DNA of 64,000 nucleotides from assembly GCA_020633465.1 (NCBI GenBank), contig JACKDN010000030.1, positions 1-64,000 on the forward strand, in the 5' to 3' direction. This document shows, one piece after another, positions 7,318 to 16,500 of the stretch (position 1 is its first letter; each line of letters begins with the position of its first letter). Both the position numbers and the translations under genes were made by a program. This stretch comes from Myxococcales bacterium (lineage in GTDB: Bacteria; Myxococcota_A; Bradymonadia; UBA7976; UBA1532). The notes under the pieces are model-generated. The model searched no databases. It was not told the DNA's origin and saw only the letters and a program-made list of their open reading frames with translations.

Positions 7318-9356
7318 TGATGCAGTCAATCCGGATGTCGAACCCTTCACGGAAGCCTACGCCGAAGGCTCGGTACTCAGCGCAGGAGTCGAGGTTGGAG
7401 AAGCCCCCCAAGACTAGGCAAATCGACGCGATCGGATGAGTAGATGAGGGGACCTGAAGGACGAAGTTCTTCGCCACATCGAGCGGTCCACCGCGCACCC
7501 AGCTCGTGTGAGTCTGAAACCATGACCGGTCAAAAACATGCTGAATGGATGCCCCTTGACGTTGTCCATCTTGTAGCGCCACGGCGAGTTGGTAGTCGAA
7601 GTAGCTGTATTCGCCGTTCCCGTCGAAACCTAAGAATCCGGAGGGGAGGCGCCGCACTCGTCCCACCGTAGGAGTCGGGAGAGAGCCTTCGTAGTCGAAC
7701 TCTGGCCCGCACTCGACGGCAGGGGCTCGAGTTCTTCCCAAGGGAATGAGCCGAGAATCTGTGGTTGCCGACATGGACAGTCCGAATGCCGGTATGGTCG
7801 GCGCCAAATGCATTCTCCATGGCCTGGTGAATATCGGTGAAATCCCGTTGGGATAAACCGGTCCCAGTCCCATCTCTCTCGATGAGAGACTGCTGCAAGG
7901 GGTCGAAACCAGCCAGCAATGGTGGACTGATCGGAGGCGGATCCTGGCCAGGGCGCGGATAATACCCCAGATTCATGGACGCGGACAGGGGATCCGCCGC
8001 ATTGAACGACTGGATGGAACCGGATGCGACAAACGCGAGGTCGCCCCCCTGTGAGACCGGCCGGCCTGGGTCCAGGGCGCCTACATAGTCCGTGGTGCCG
8101 TTGCCCCCGATCATCGCGACGCCGTTCGCCTCGTACAGACTGCGCTTCGGGTTGTCGGTCCAGTTGGGCTCCAGCACACCGAGGCCGAACAGCAGCCCAT
8201 CGATATCTGCGATGGGAGCCCTATTCTCGTCATCCTCTTGGCCATCGTCGGGTCGATGTGACTGTCGCGGGCCAAAATCCGCGGCAGGCCCTACCGAGAG
8301 GACGACTTCGATCTCGAGCGTCTGACCGAACGAAAGGTCCGCACCAAAACGAAGAACATCCCGATCAGGAGGAAAGAGAACGCCCTGTCCAATAGCGCGA
8401 CGAACATCTCGAAGCGGTATCGGACGGGGAATCGACGCACAGTAACCCGGCACCCGCGGGCGCGGCGACCAGCAGTGCGAATTGGACCAAACTTGGCGAA
8501 TGATGTCCCCAACCGGAACGAGTGAATAGTCGACCGTAGGCGCCGGAAACTCGCGGCGAGGATACACCGGGAAGGCCCGACCCACCCCGACGGAGTATAG
8601 GTCGCGGCATCCAACAGTCAACACGAGGCGTCCCTCGGGATCGACTCGCCACCGCCTCGGGTCAGACTGAATCACAGGGGCCGGACGGAGGAGTTGGTCG
8701 ACCGAACCATCTTCGTCCAATGTGGCGCCGCTCTCTTCTGCCGTCTGATTCGGGCGGAAGACGTCCAGACGAATCGGGACGAATGGCATCGGCTGCCCGC
8801 GCGCCACGTCCGCTGCGGCGGAAAAATCTGGCACCAAGCACGTTTGTCCGACGCCTGTCGCATCAGGAGAACATGCCACATCCGGCCGAACATGGTCAGG
8901 CTCGGGTAGACGCTCGTAGTCACACCACCTCGGCATCAGTCGACAGAGATGCCTGACGACGTTCACGACGGTCGGAATCACCTTCGGTGACTCTGGCCCT
9001 TCTGCAGATCGTGCCGCTTCGGTGTGCTTCGACAAGTTGATGACCTGGGCGATCGCCGCTTGGCGGCCGCCAAGCCCTTGCAGCATCCCAGGCGCAGCAT
9101 CTAGTTTGGCTCCCATCGGCGCGTGTGCAATGGCGCGCGGCGGGGCTACGGTGGCGTGCGGCAGGGCCTTGACGGAGGCTTTCATCGTCTTGTCGGGAGT
9201 GCCGAGTGTACCCGATGCGCCGAGGGTCGGCACCCTTCTCAGCGCGGGGCTCGTCAGCGTCACTGTCCTGCTCGGCGGCTGCGGCGAGCAGACACACTTC
9301 TGCCCGCTCGGCTTCGGCGTGCACCCGCACTTCGTACCGGCCGCGGCGCCCTTCAT
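7298..9356 (-). CDS. Cys-tagged large protein of unit A, with an apparent frameshift
   Basis: From the ATG at 9356 (GGGAGGG upstream, ATGA overlap with the glycosyltransferase stop) the frame opens with the tag MKGAAAGTKCGCTPKPSGQK. It reads sensibly to about residue 540 (MENAFGADHTGIRTVHVGNH). Near 7720-7760 it loses sense and would stop at 7530. The frame one base over then carries convincing protein (APAVECGPEFDYEG, GFDGNGEYSYFDYQLAVALQ) to a stop at 7298. One surplus base would explain this; corrected length is about 685 residues. Apart from the tag it shares no clear domain with the M23 protein of unit B, and I recognise no family. No Sec signal is visible. Whether the shift is real or an assembly error cannot be settled here. 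Confidence 0.7.
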
Positions 9357-9372
9357 CGCGTCGCCCTCCCGA
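9230..9372 (-). repeat. Tag-coding DNA repeat, copy in unit A
   Basis: Partner of 4915-5057. It covers the Cys-rich tag codons and the GGGAGGG ribosome binding site. Most differences are single bases. Confidence 0.75.
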
Positions 9373-10459
9373 CGGAGGGCAGACGCAGTCCCGTAGCCCG
9401 CTGCTGCGTCGGTGCGCCCACCGGGACGCCGCCGCGGCCGTCACCGCCCTGAAAGAAGTCGGAGCGCCCGGGGCTGGCTCCCTCCAGCGCCAACGGCACC
9501 CCCAGCGCCTCCATCGCCACCGGAAGCCGCCCCACGTACCCCGCCGTCGTCTGCGGCGTCGCCACGTAGCGGGCGGCGCGGCCGAAGCTGGCGTTCCAGC
9601 GCAGCATGGCGCAGGCGATGGCCGTGTGGTGCAGCTCGGGGAAGTCGGGGTGTCGCTCGAGGCCGCGGCGCACGGCCTCGTCGGCTGCGGCGAGGCCCTC
9701 GACGGCGAGCGCGGCGTAGAACATCCAGACCCACAACGGTGCGTACTGGGCGCCGTCGTCGACCAGGGGCTCGGCGGCGCGCGCGTGCTTCAGCGCGGCG
9801 TCGAGCCTGCCCGCCACGAAGTACGACTTGGCCAGGTAGAAGTGCGCGTGGGCGTCGTCGGTGCCGGCTTCCAGCATGCGATGCAGCAGCGGGATGGACC
9901 GGGCCAGCTTGCCTTCGACGGTGCCGCAGTAGTCCGAGCCGAGCGCCAGGGACGACATGCCGACGTGGCGGATACCGCGGAGTTGGTTGTGGACGGGGTA
10001 CTCGTAGTACGCGCCGTCCCGGCGAAACAGGCGGGCCGACCAGAAGCGCTCGCCGGGCCGGCCGCCCACATCGGGTCCGAAGCCGTCGGTGACGGTGTCC
10101 ACGCGGACCAGCAGCGCGTCCAGGGTCTGCGCCGCCGCGGCCCCCTCGACGGCGGGCCGGAGGGCCGCCGGGGTGGTCAGCCACTCGTCGCCGTCGATCA
10201 CCAGCACCCAATCGCACGTGCTGGCTTCGAGTGACTCGTTGCGATGAAACGAGAAGTCGTCCCGCCAGGGCGAGCGCAGCACCCGCGCGCCGAAGCGCTC
10301 GGCGATGGCCGGCGTGTCGTCGGTCGAGCCGGTGTCGACGCACACGATCTCGTCCACCACCCCCTGCAGGCTGTCGAGGCACCGCGGCAGCAGGCGGGCC
10401 GCATCCCGCAAGATCATCGCAGCGCCGATGCGAACCGGGGTGGTGGGGGTCGTCTGCAT
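9353..10459 (-). CDS. GT2 glycosyltransferase with TPR-like C-terminal helices (unit A)
   Basis: The product has 368 residues from the ATG at 10459, with AGGAGA 9 bases upstream. The GT-A domain has VDTGSTDD at 41-48, the metal-binding DGD at 89-91 (LVIDGDEWL) and DDFSFHRNESL at 67-77, all in the usual family 2 positions, so it should be active with a nucleotide sugar. The second half (about 188-285) is TPR-like: LARSIPLLHRMLEAG, AHFYLAKSYFVAGRLDAALK. It probably glycosylates a protein or lipid in the cytoplasm. Some GT2-TPR enzymes, such as SunS, modify peptide cysteines; the Cys-rich tag encoded directly downstream makes that a fair guess but no more. The stop overlaps the next start by ATGA. 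Confidence 0.88.
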   Translation of the reverse strand: MQTTPTTPVRIGAAMILRDAARLLPRCLDSLQGVVDEIVCVDTGSTDDTPAIAERFGARVLRSPWRDDFSFHRNESLEASTCDWVLVIDGDEWLTTPAALRPAVEGAAAAQTLDALLVRVDTVTDGFGPDVGGRPGERFWSARLFRRDGAYYEYPVHNQLRGIRHVGMSSLALGSDYCGTVEGKLARSIPLLHRMLEAGTDDAHAHFYLAKSYFVAGRLDAALKHARAAEPLVDDGAQYAPLWVWMFYAALAVEGLAAADEAVRRGLERHPDFPELHHTAIACAMLRWNASFGRAARYVATPQTTAGYVGRLPVAMEALGVPLALEGASPGRSDFFQGGDGRGGVPVGAPTQQRATGLRLPSVGRATR

Positions 10460-10517
10460 CTCGCCGGTTCTCCTACCCCGTGATGGTTGCACGGGCTTGC
10501 CGGTCGGGCGGCGTCAG
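10301..10517 (-). repeat. GT2 start and leader repeat, copy in unit A
   Basis: Partner of 6191-6404. Identity is highest over 10417-10512, which includes the untranslated leader. Confidence 0.75.
10477..10495 (-). promoter_or_regulatory. Conserved hairpin before GT2 gene (unit A)
   Basis: The same CCCGTG/CACGGG stem with a 7-base loop as at 6365-6383, lying in the 54-base gap between the third beta protein and the glycosyltransferase. Confidence 0.4.
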
Positions 10518-10894
10518 GACTTCGCGGTGAAGGTGTCCAACGTCGCACCGAGCATCATACGGGCGTTCTGCGTACCATTCACGCGGTACTTCAGCCGCAC
10601 GTACGGCCACGGTACCACCATGCTGGTGTTCTGCTCGACCTGATAGGACGGCACCTGGGTCGTGGGGAGCGTCATCCCGGTGACCACCGCGTTCCAGTTG
10701 CTGAGGTCGGCGCTCCCCTGCAGTTCCAGCGCGACCGTCGAGGGTACGTCGGCGCCGGTGGTGACCGAGACCGCCCAGTACGTGACCGTGACCGCGTTGT
10801 CGCCGCCCATCTCGACGGCCCGGGACCACTCCTCGTTGGTGTTCCCCGCGCCCGAGCCCGAGACAATGGTCTGGCTTGCCAAGTGATGTCGCAT
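10514..10894 (-). CDS. Small beta-sandwich-like protein, third of three
   Basis: The product has 126 residues, begins MRHHLASQTIV and is predicted to be almost all beta strand. The core pattern VALELQGSADLSNWNAVV...PYVRLKYRVNG...LGATLDT is shared with the two preceding genes, which marks a paralogous trio. The QGSxDxxNW element resembles the corresponding strand-loop of F5/8 type C (discoidin-like) and some phage surface proteins; homology is not established. No signal peptide or membrane segment. It lies 8 bases after the previous gene and 54 before the glycosyltransferase. A relic of its end is at 6402-6430, and its first codons were reused at 5253. Confidence 0.78.
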   Translation of the reverse strand: MRHHLASQTIVSGSGAGNTNEEWSRAVEMGGDNAVTVTYWAVSVTTGADVPSTVALELQGSADLSNWNAVVTGMTLPTTQVPSYQVEQNTSMVVPWPYVRLKYRVNGTQNARMMLGATLDTFTAKS

Positions 10895-10902
10895 GATGAC
10901 CT

Positions 10903-11247
10903 CTACGAGCGCTTGTAGGGCGTTACGGCTGCATCGACGAGCGCCGCCTGCCCCGTGGCGATGAACTTGAGGCGCACCCGGGGGAACGCGACGACGGCGT
11001 TGACGTCGATGCTCTTGTACGATGGGCTGGCGGTGTCGGTGGTGCCCACCGTGACCTGGGTCCAGTTGAGCCCGTCGTTGCTGCCCTGCAGGACGGGGTT
11101 CACCCCGCCGGTGCCCAACGTGCCGCGCGCGTTGAGCACCCAGATCTCGAAGAGGGCGGAGTTGTTGTTGCCACCGAGGTCGACCGGCAGGGTGTAGGTC
11201 GGCGTGTCGGCTTCGAGGTACATGTTTTCGGCGATCTTGATGGCCAT
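10903..11247 (-). CDS. Small beta-sandwich-like protein, second of three
   Basis: A 114-residue protein starting MAIKIAENMYLEADTPTY. It carries the trio motif as PVLQGSNDGLNWTQVTV and ends FPRVRLKFIATGQAALVDAAV. Predicted beta-rich and without cysteines, signal peptide or membrane segment, so it is probably cytoplasmic or exported by a non-Sec route together with its partners. Its tail is the source, or a paralogue of the source, of the C-terminal extension on the glycosyltransferase at 5256-6347. A polymer-forming or coat role would suit three small paralogues in a row, but nothing in the sequence proves it. Confidence 0.78.
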   Translation of the reverse strand: MAIKIAENMYLEADTPTYTLPVDLGGNNNSALFEIWVLNARGTLGTGGVNPVLQGSNDGLNWTQVTVGTTDTASPSYKSIDVNAVVAFPRVRLKFIATGQAALVDAAVTPYKRS

Positions 11248-11313
11248 GGTTCGGACTCGACTCCTCGCTGAGGGCGCCGGTGGGGCCTCGGCCCGCGGCG
11301 CGTTGCCCGGTTG

Positions 11314-11679
11314 CTAGCTCTTGTAGGTGTTGACCGAACAGCCCAGCAGGACGTCGGCGTTGGCCTCTTGGGACGTGAACTTGATACGGACGTAGGGGTA
11401 CAAGACGTCGTCGAAGGCCGACGTGGGCCCGATCTCGGTCGTGGGCGGGGGGTTCTCCGCTGTCACGTAGTAGCTGCTGACGTCAACCCAGTTCTCGAGG
11501 TCGAGGCTGCCTTGCGCTGTCGCCGTGACCCCCTTTGGATTGACAACGCTCAGGGTGCCCTTGAACGCGCGCAACCAAAGCTGAATCGAGAGCTTGGTGT
11601 GCTCGCCCATCTCGATGGCCTGGCTGGCATCGGAGCCACCAGCGGGCAGAAGAAGGTCGGAGGTGACGACTCGAAGCAT
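11314..11679 (-). CDS. Small beta-sandwich-like protein, first of three
   Basis: A 121-residue protein from the ATG at 11679, chosen for AAGGGAAGGG upstream and agreement in length with its two paralogues; a longer frame would run into a poly-C-encoded stretch. It carries the trio motif as AQGSLDLENWVDVS and ends YPYVRIKFTSQEANADVLLG. It is the first gene of unit A, so the promoter should lie in 11680-11800. Function unknown. Confidence 0.75.
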   Translation of the reverse strand: MLRVVTSDLLLPAGGSDASQAIEMGEHTKLSIQLWLRAFKGTLSVVNPKGVTATAQGSLDLENWVDVSSYYVTAENPPPTTEIGPTSAFDDVLYPYVRIKFTSQEANADVLLGCSVNTYKS

Positions 11680-12115
11680 GGTGCCCTTCCCTTTGAGCCA
11701 AGGTGGGTTCGACCGTAAGCGCGGGAGGGGGGGGGGGGGGCAAGAACCAATTTCAGAGAACTGATAAACCCCCATTATTCAGCACCTTAGAACCACAGGA
11801 CCGCCTACCACCGCAGAACGGGGCCTCGGTGGTGCGTCCCTTGAAGAGGGAGCACCGAAACCATCTAGTCAAAACTGGCCAGCCGCTCGCATCTGGCCAA
11901 TCCGTCCAGGGCCATGCAGTGGCGACGAGGTCGCCTGATGCCCGACGCCGGCCGGACAACCGGTCGCCCACGTTCGGGGGTCTGCGTCTTCGACGCTGGC
12001 GCCCACCCCCCCACCCGTGGCACCCTCCGCCCCGTTTGGCGCGCGATTGTCACCGTCGCGTCGCGCGGCGCCTCGACAATCGCGCCCCTCTGGCGACCGG
12101 AAGGGGCGGATTCTG
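11680..12115. other. Divergent intergenic region with AT-rich patch
   Basis: This spacer separates the minus-strand unit A from the plus-strand lipoprotein at 12116. Bases about 11745-11800 are clearly richer in A+T than the surroundings (for example GAACTGATAAAC, CCATTATTCAGC), which is where a promoter for unit A would be expected. I can point to TATCAG and AATAAT as possible -10 elements on the minus strand, but no confident -35 partner. No gene is visible. Confidence 0.4.
11727..11740. repeat. Homopolymer of 14 G upstream of unit A
   Basis: Fourteen consecutive G (C on the coding strand of unit A) lie about 48-61 bases before the first ATG of the unit, in the promoter or leader. Tracts of this length slip easily, so the length could vary between cells and change promoter spacing; the count could also be a sequencing artefact. 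Confidence 0.6.
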
Positions 12116-15100
12116 ATGACGACTCGACGGCTCTCTCGACAGGCGACCCTGATCGCCACGCTGGCGGCGGCGCTGTGGGCGTGCGACGACGGGGACAGCG
12201 GCGGCTCGGGCGACAGCGGCGTGGGCCGCGACATGAACGTCGGCGCGGGCGGCATGGGTGGCACGGGCGGCACCCCGGGCATGGGCGGCGTGCCCGGCGT
12301 GGGGGGCGACGGCGGCGGCATGGGCGGCACGCCCGGCGTCGGCGGTGAGCCGGGCGCCGGGGGCGACGGCGGCATGGGCGGCGTACCCGGCGTCGGCGGT
12401 GACGGCGGCGTGGGGGGCGGCCGGCGGGCGCAGGCGGCATGGGCAGTGAGCCCGGCGTCGGCGGCGCGGGCGGCATGGGCGGTGAGCCCGGCGTCGGCGG
12501 CATGGGCGGCGGCGTCGGCGGCGCGGGCGGCATGGGCGGCGAGCCCGGCGTCGGCGGCGCGGGCGGCATGGGCGGCGAGCCCGGCGTCGGCGGCGCGGGC
12601 GGCATGGGCGGTGAGCCCGGCGTCGGCGGCGCGGGCGGCATGGGCGGCGAGCCCGGCGTCGGCGGCATGGGCGGCATGCCGCCGGTGGGCCGCGCGCCGG
12701 CGCCCGGCGATCTGGTCATCACCGAGATCCTCTACGACCCGCACAACGCGCTGGCCGAGGACACCGCCGAGTGGTTCGAGATCGAGAACCGCACCGGCGA
12801 CACCCTGAACCTGGCGGGCTGCGTCTTCGCCGACGACGGCGGCAACGAGACCGCGGCCGACGGGATCATCCTCGAGCCCTTCGCCATCGGCGTCGTCGCG
12901 CGCAGCGCGGACGGCCTGCTGAACGGCGGCTTGCCCAACGTCGTGGGCACCTTCGACTTCGGCCTGAACAACGGCGGCGACAGCGTCATCGTGCGCTGCG
13001 GTGACGTCGAGATCGACGTGGTCGCCTACGACGACGGCGCCGCGGCCTTCCCGGACGCGCGGCAGTACAGCATCAGCCTCGACCCCGAGGCCGAGGACAA
13101 CGCCGACGGCGCCAACTGGTGCCTGGCGGGCGAGGACGACGTCTACTACGAGGGCGCGACGCCCGACGACGTGCACCGCGGCACGCCGGGCGCGGCCAAC
13201 CCGGCCTGCCCCGAGCCCATCGCGGTCACCGCCTGCCGCATCCTGGGCGACGCCCAGCGCACGGTGAACTTCCGCACCACCTTCGACGTGAGCGGGCTGA
13301 TCGAGATCCCCGGCGTGACCGACCTGACCAACGGCGTCGACGTCGACAACCGCGTGATGGCGCAGGTGGGCGTGGCGCCGCGCGGCACCGTCGAGGACGA
13401 CGAGGCGTGGATCTTCACGCCGGCCGAGCCGGACGGGGCGTGGGACGCCGAGGCCGCCGGCGAGGTGGGCCGCGACGCCTACATCGTGACGCTGGACGCG
13501 CCGCGCGTCGGTGAGTACGACGTGGCCTTCCGCGCGTCGGCCGACGGCGGGCTGACCTGGACCTGGTGCGACACCGACGCCGACCTGGACGGCTATCAGC
13601 CCGAGAGCGCGCTGCAGCTGACGGTGGATCCCGATCCCGCCGACGTCTGCGATCCCGAGTGCGGCGCCGACGAGGTGTGCCTGCGCGGCACCTGCGTGGC
13701 GGCCGCGCCCGCGGCGCCCGGCGACGTGATCGTCACCGAGATCCTGTACGACCCGCACGATCCGCTGGACGACAACGACGCCGAGTGGTTCGAGCTGACC
13801 AACCTGACCGACAGCAACATCAGCCTGCTTGACTGCTTCGTGGCCGACGACGGCGGCAACCAGGTGTTCGTCGACGACGTGATCGAGGCCGGCGGCACGC
13901 TGCTGTTCGTCCGCTCGGACGACGGGGCGCTCAACGGCGGGCTCGAGCCCGATCTGACCTTCGGCTTCAGCCTCGGCAACGGCGGCGACAGCCTGACCGT
14001 GCAGTGCGGCGAGACGGTGCTCGACACCGTCGTGTACGACGACGTGGACGGCTGGCCGGGCGCCACGCAGCGCATCTCGATTCAGCTGAGCGCCGATCGC
14101 TACGACGCCGAGGCCAACGACGCCGCGGGCAGCTGGTGCGTGGCGCCCGAGGAGCTGGTGTACTTCGTGGCCGATCCGGTGGAGAACAGCCACCGCGGCA
14201 CGCCGGGCGCGGCCAACGCCCAGTGCCCGGTGGATCCCTGCGATCCCAACCCGTGTGACGAGAACCAGATCTGTGACGCGGGTGAGTGCATCGATCGCAT
14301 GGGTCCCGGCGTGGGCGAGGTGTTCTTCACCGAGGTGCTGATGGATCCGCACACGTCGCTCGACGACACCAACGCCGAGTGGTTCGAGCTGCACAACCCG
14401 ACCGACGGCGCGCTGGATTTGACCGGCTGCACCATCACCGAGAACGGCGGCATGGGCATCGAGCTGACGCACATGATCGAAGCGGGCGGCTATCTGCTGT
14501 TCGTCAAGAGCGAGGACATGCTGCTCAACGGCGGGCTGGTGCCGGACGGCACGTTCGGGTTCGGCCTGGGCAACAGCGCCGAGTCGCTGACGCTGAGCTG
14601 CTTCGACGTGGTGATCGACACGATCGCGTGGGGCACCGGCACCGACCTGCCGTCGGTGCGCCAGGCGTCGCTGCAGCTCGATCCGCGGACCTACACGGCC
14701 GAGCTGAACGACCTGGCGACGAGCTGGTGCTCGGCGGAGGACGTCTACTACGAGGCCGGCGGCGACGGCGACCACCGCGGAACACCGGGCGCCGCCAACC
14801 CGCAGTGCGCCGATCCGTGCTTCGGGGTGGTGTGCGACGAGGGGGCTCGAGTGCGTCGAGGGCGCGTGCGTGATGATCGATCCCTGCGCCGACGTGGTGT
14901 GCGACGACCCGCAGATGTGCGTCGACGGCGAGTGCGTCGACCCGGATCCCTGCCTGGACGTCATCTGCGACGGCGACGACGTGTGCGTCGACGGCGAGTG
15001 CGTGGCGCCCGATCCCTGCGCCGACGTGGTGTGCGACGATCCGCTGGTGTGCGTCGAGGGCGAGTGCGTGGCACCGGTGCCGACGCCCACGATGGTGGGC

Positions 15101-15916
15101 GACGTGCTGATCACCGAGCTGCTGTACGATCCGCACGACGGGCTGGCCGAAGAGACGGCCGAGTGGTTCGAGCTGCACAACCCCGGCGAGGTCGAGCTGA
15201 GCCTCGAGGGCTGCGTGGCCCGCGAGGACAACAACCAGAGCAGCCCGCTGAACGGCGTGGTGCCGGCGGGCGGCTACGTGTTCTTCGCGCGCAGCGACAA
15301 CCCGGAGGTCAACGGCGGGCTGACCCCGACCGGCACCTTCAACTTCTCGCTGGGCAACAGCGGCGAGACGCTGACGGTGGCCTGCAACGGCGTGGACATC
15401 GACGCGGTGACCTACGACGACGGACCGGACTTCCCCGACGCGCGCAAGGTGTCGATCAACCTCGACCCCGACGCCTTCGACGAAGAGGCCAACGACGAGG
15501 GCAGCAACTGGTGCTTCGGGCGCGACCGCTACTTCGAGGCGGCCGATCCGGTGGGCGATCACTTCGGCACGCCGGGCGCGCCGAACGTGGTGTGCGCGTT
15601 CACCGACGCGCAGATGCAGGCGCTGGTGGACGACCGCTGCGCGGGGTGCCACACCAACGGCGGGATGTCGGGCACGATGACGTTGGACGACATCTTCGTC
15701 GGCGCGGTGGGCGTGCCGTCGTTCGAGGCCGAGGGGTTGGATCGCATCGAGCCGGGCGACCACATGGCCAGCTACCTCTGGCACAAGCTGAACGGCACGC
15801 ACCTGGACGTGGGCGGCGAGGGGCTGCGCATGCCGCGCAGCGGCCCGCCCTACCTGACGGACGCGCAGATCGAGCGCGTCGGGCTGTGGATCGACGGGCT
15901 GCCCGTCGAGCCCTGA
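12116..15916 (+). CDS. Lipoprotein with Gly-rich linker, four lamin-tail domains and a haem c motif; two apparent frameshifts
   Basis: The ATG at 12116 gives a lipoprotein signal ending LAAALWAC. A Gly-rich linker (GGMGGEPGVGG repeats, about 12243-12690) is followed by lamin-tail (LTD) domains near 12705-13210, 13715-14225, 14305-14810 and 15085-15600, each with the pattern ITEILYDPH...AEWFE...GTPGAAN. Short DPCADVVCDD...CVDGECV runs link domains 3 and 4. The C-terminus has CAGCH (15641-15655) and a later MPRSG, the layout of a small c-type cytochrome domain, so covalent haem is plausible. The frame breaks twice: one base seems missing around 12412-12436, and one G too many lies in the run 14841-14845 (removing it gives DEGLECVEGACV). 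The shifts cancel, giving about 1266 residues. Either indel errors or a broken gene. Confidence 0.75.
12243..12690 (+). repeat. GGC-rich tandem repeats coding a Gly-rich linker
   Basis: Imperfect units encoding GGMGGEPGVGGAG recur through this stretch. The same kind of linker occurs at about 55069-55670 in an unrelated lipoprotein. A frame break lies inside it, as expected if the tract slips during replication or sequencing. Confidence 0.7.
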
Positions 15917-16200
15917 GCAGGCGGCGCGGCGGGCGAAGCGTGCGTGTTATCCGTGCGCGCTTTCGCCCGGCCGCCGGGATCGCGCCAAAGCCTTTATCTG
16001 CGGGCCATTTCCGACGAAGGTACGGGTGTCGACGGCACGACGACGGGGCAGCGAAGCCCCACCTCGACGCGGCCAGGAAGGCCGGCCGGCGCCAGGCGCC
16101 GACGCTGACGCGAGACCGTGGGTGATGGATCACCTGCCGCGTCCAGGCGGGGTTCGACTGCTGCGATGATCGGTCTGTCCTTCGGGGCTCGCTGATCGAG

Positions 16201-16237
16201 AGGGCCGGCCCGGGGGGGTCGGCCCTTTCTTCGTTTT
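16201..16237 (+). terminator. Rho-independent terminator
   Basis: AGGGCCG (16201-16207) pairs with CGGCCCT (16220-16226) around a 12-base loop and is followed by TTTCTTCGTTTT, a good T-rich tail for this genome. It is oriented for plus-strand transcription arriving from the LTD lipoprotein or from a small RNA in the spacer. Confidence 0.65.
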
Positions 16238-16330
16238 GGGGGGGTGGGCGGTGCTGCAGCGCGGGCGATGCCGGAACGATCCGGCGGCCAGCTGCAACAG
16301 GTGCAGCCTCCACCGGACAGACTGTTTCTC

Positions 16331-16500
16331 CGCCGCGCGCAAGCGCGCGGCAAGGGGGGCCTGCCGGCCACCCCTGTGACCCCCTGGCTTGGCCGGCGCC
16401 CTTCGGGCGCACCTTCGCGATCCTCGCGTCCTCGCCTCGCCCTTCGGGCTTTGGCTGCGGGCGGCTCGGTCGCTCAGGCACGTGCGGCGGATGCCGCACG
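16331..16500. repeat. Hairpin cluster, REP-like
   Basis: GCCGCGCGC/GCGCGCGGC (16332-16340 with 16343-16351) and CGTGCGGC/GCCGCACG with loop GGAT (16481-16488 with 16493-16500) are perfect stems. GCGCCC-TTC-GGGCGC and GCCCTTCGGGC lie between. Dense palindromes of this kind suggest REP-type elements. Only one copy is visible in the window, so a repeat family cannot be shown. Confidence 0.4.

Noticed and set aside
11869..15234. Long minus-strand frame opposite the lamin-tail lipoprotein
   Set aside because: Shadow of the Gly-rich repeats and LTD domains; its text is low-complexity (Pro/Ala/Gly, RRAR) and matches no family.
16140..16165. A GGTTCGA motif resembling a tRNA T-loop
   Set aside because: The flanking bases do not pair as a T stem and no acceptor or anticodon arm can be formed around it.
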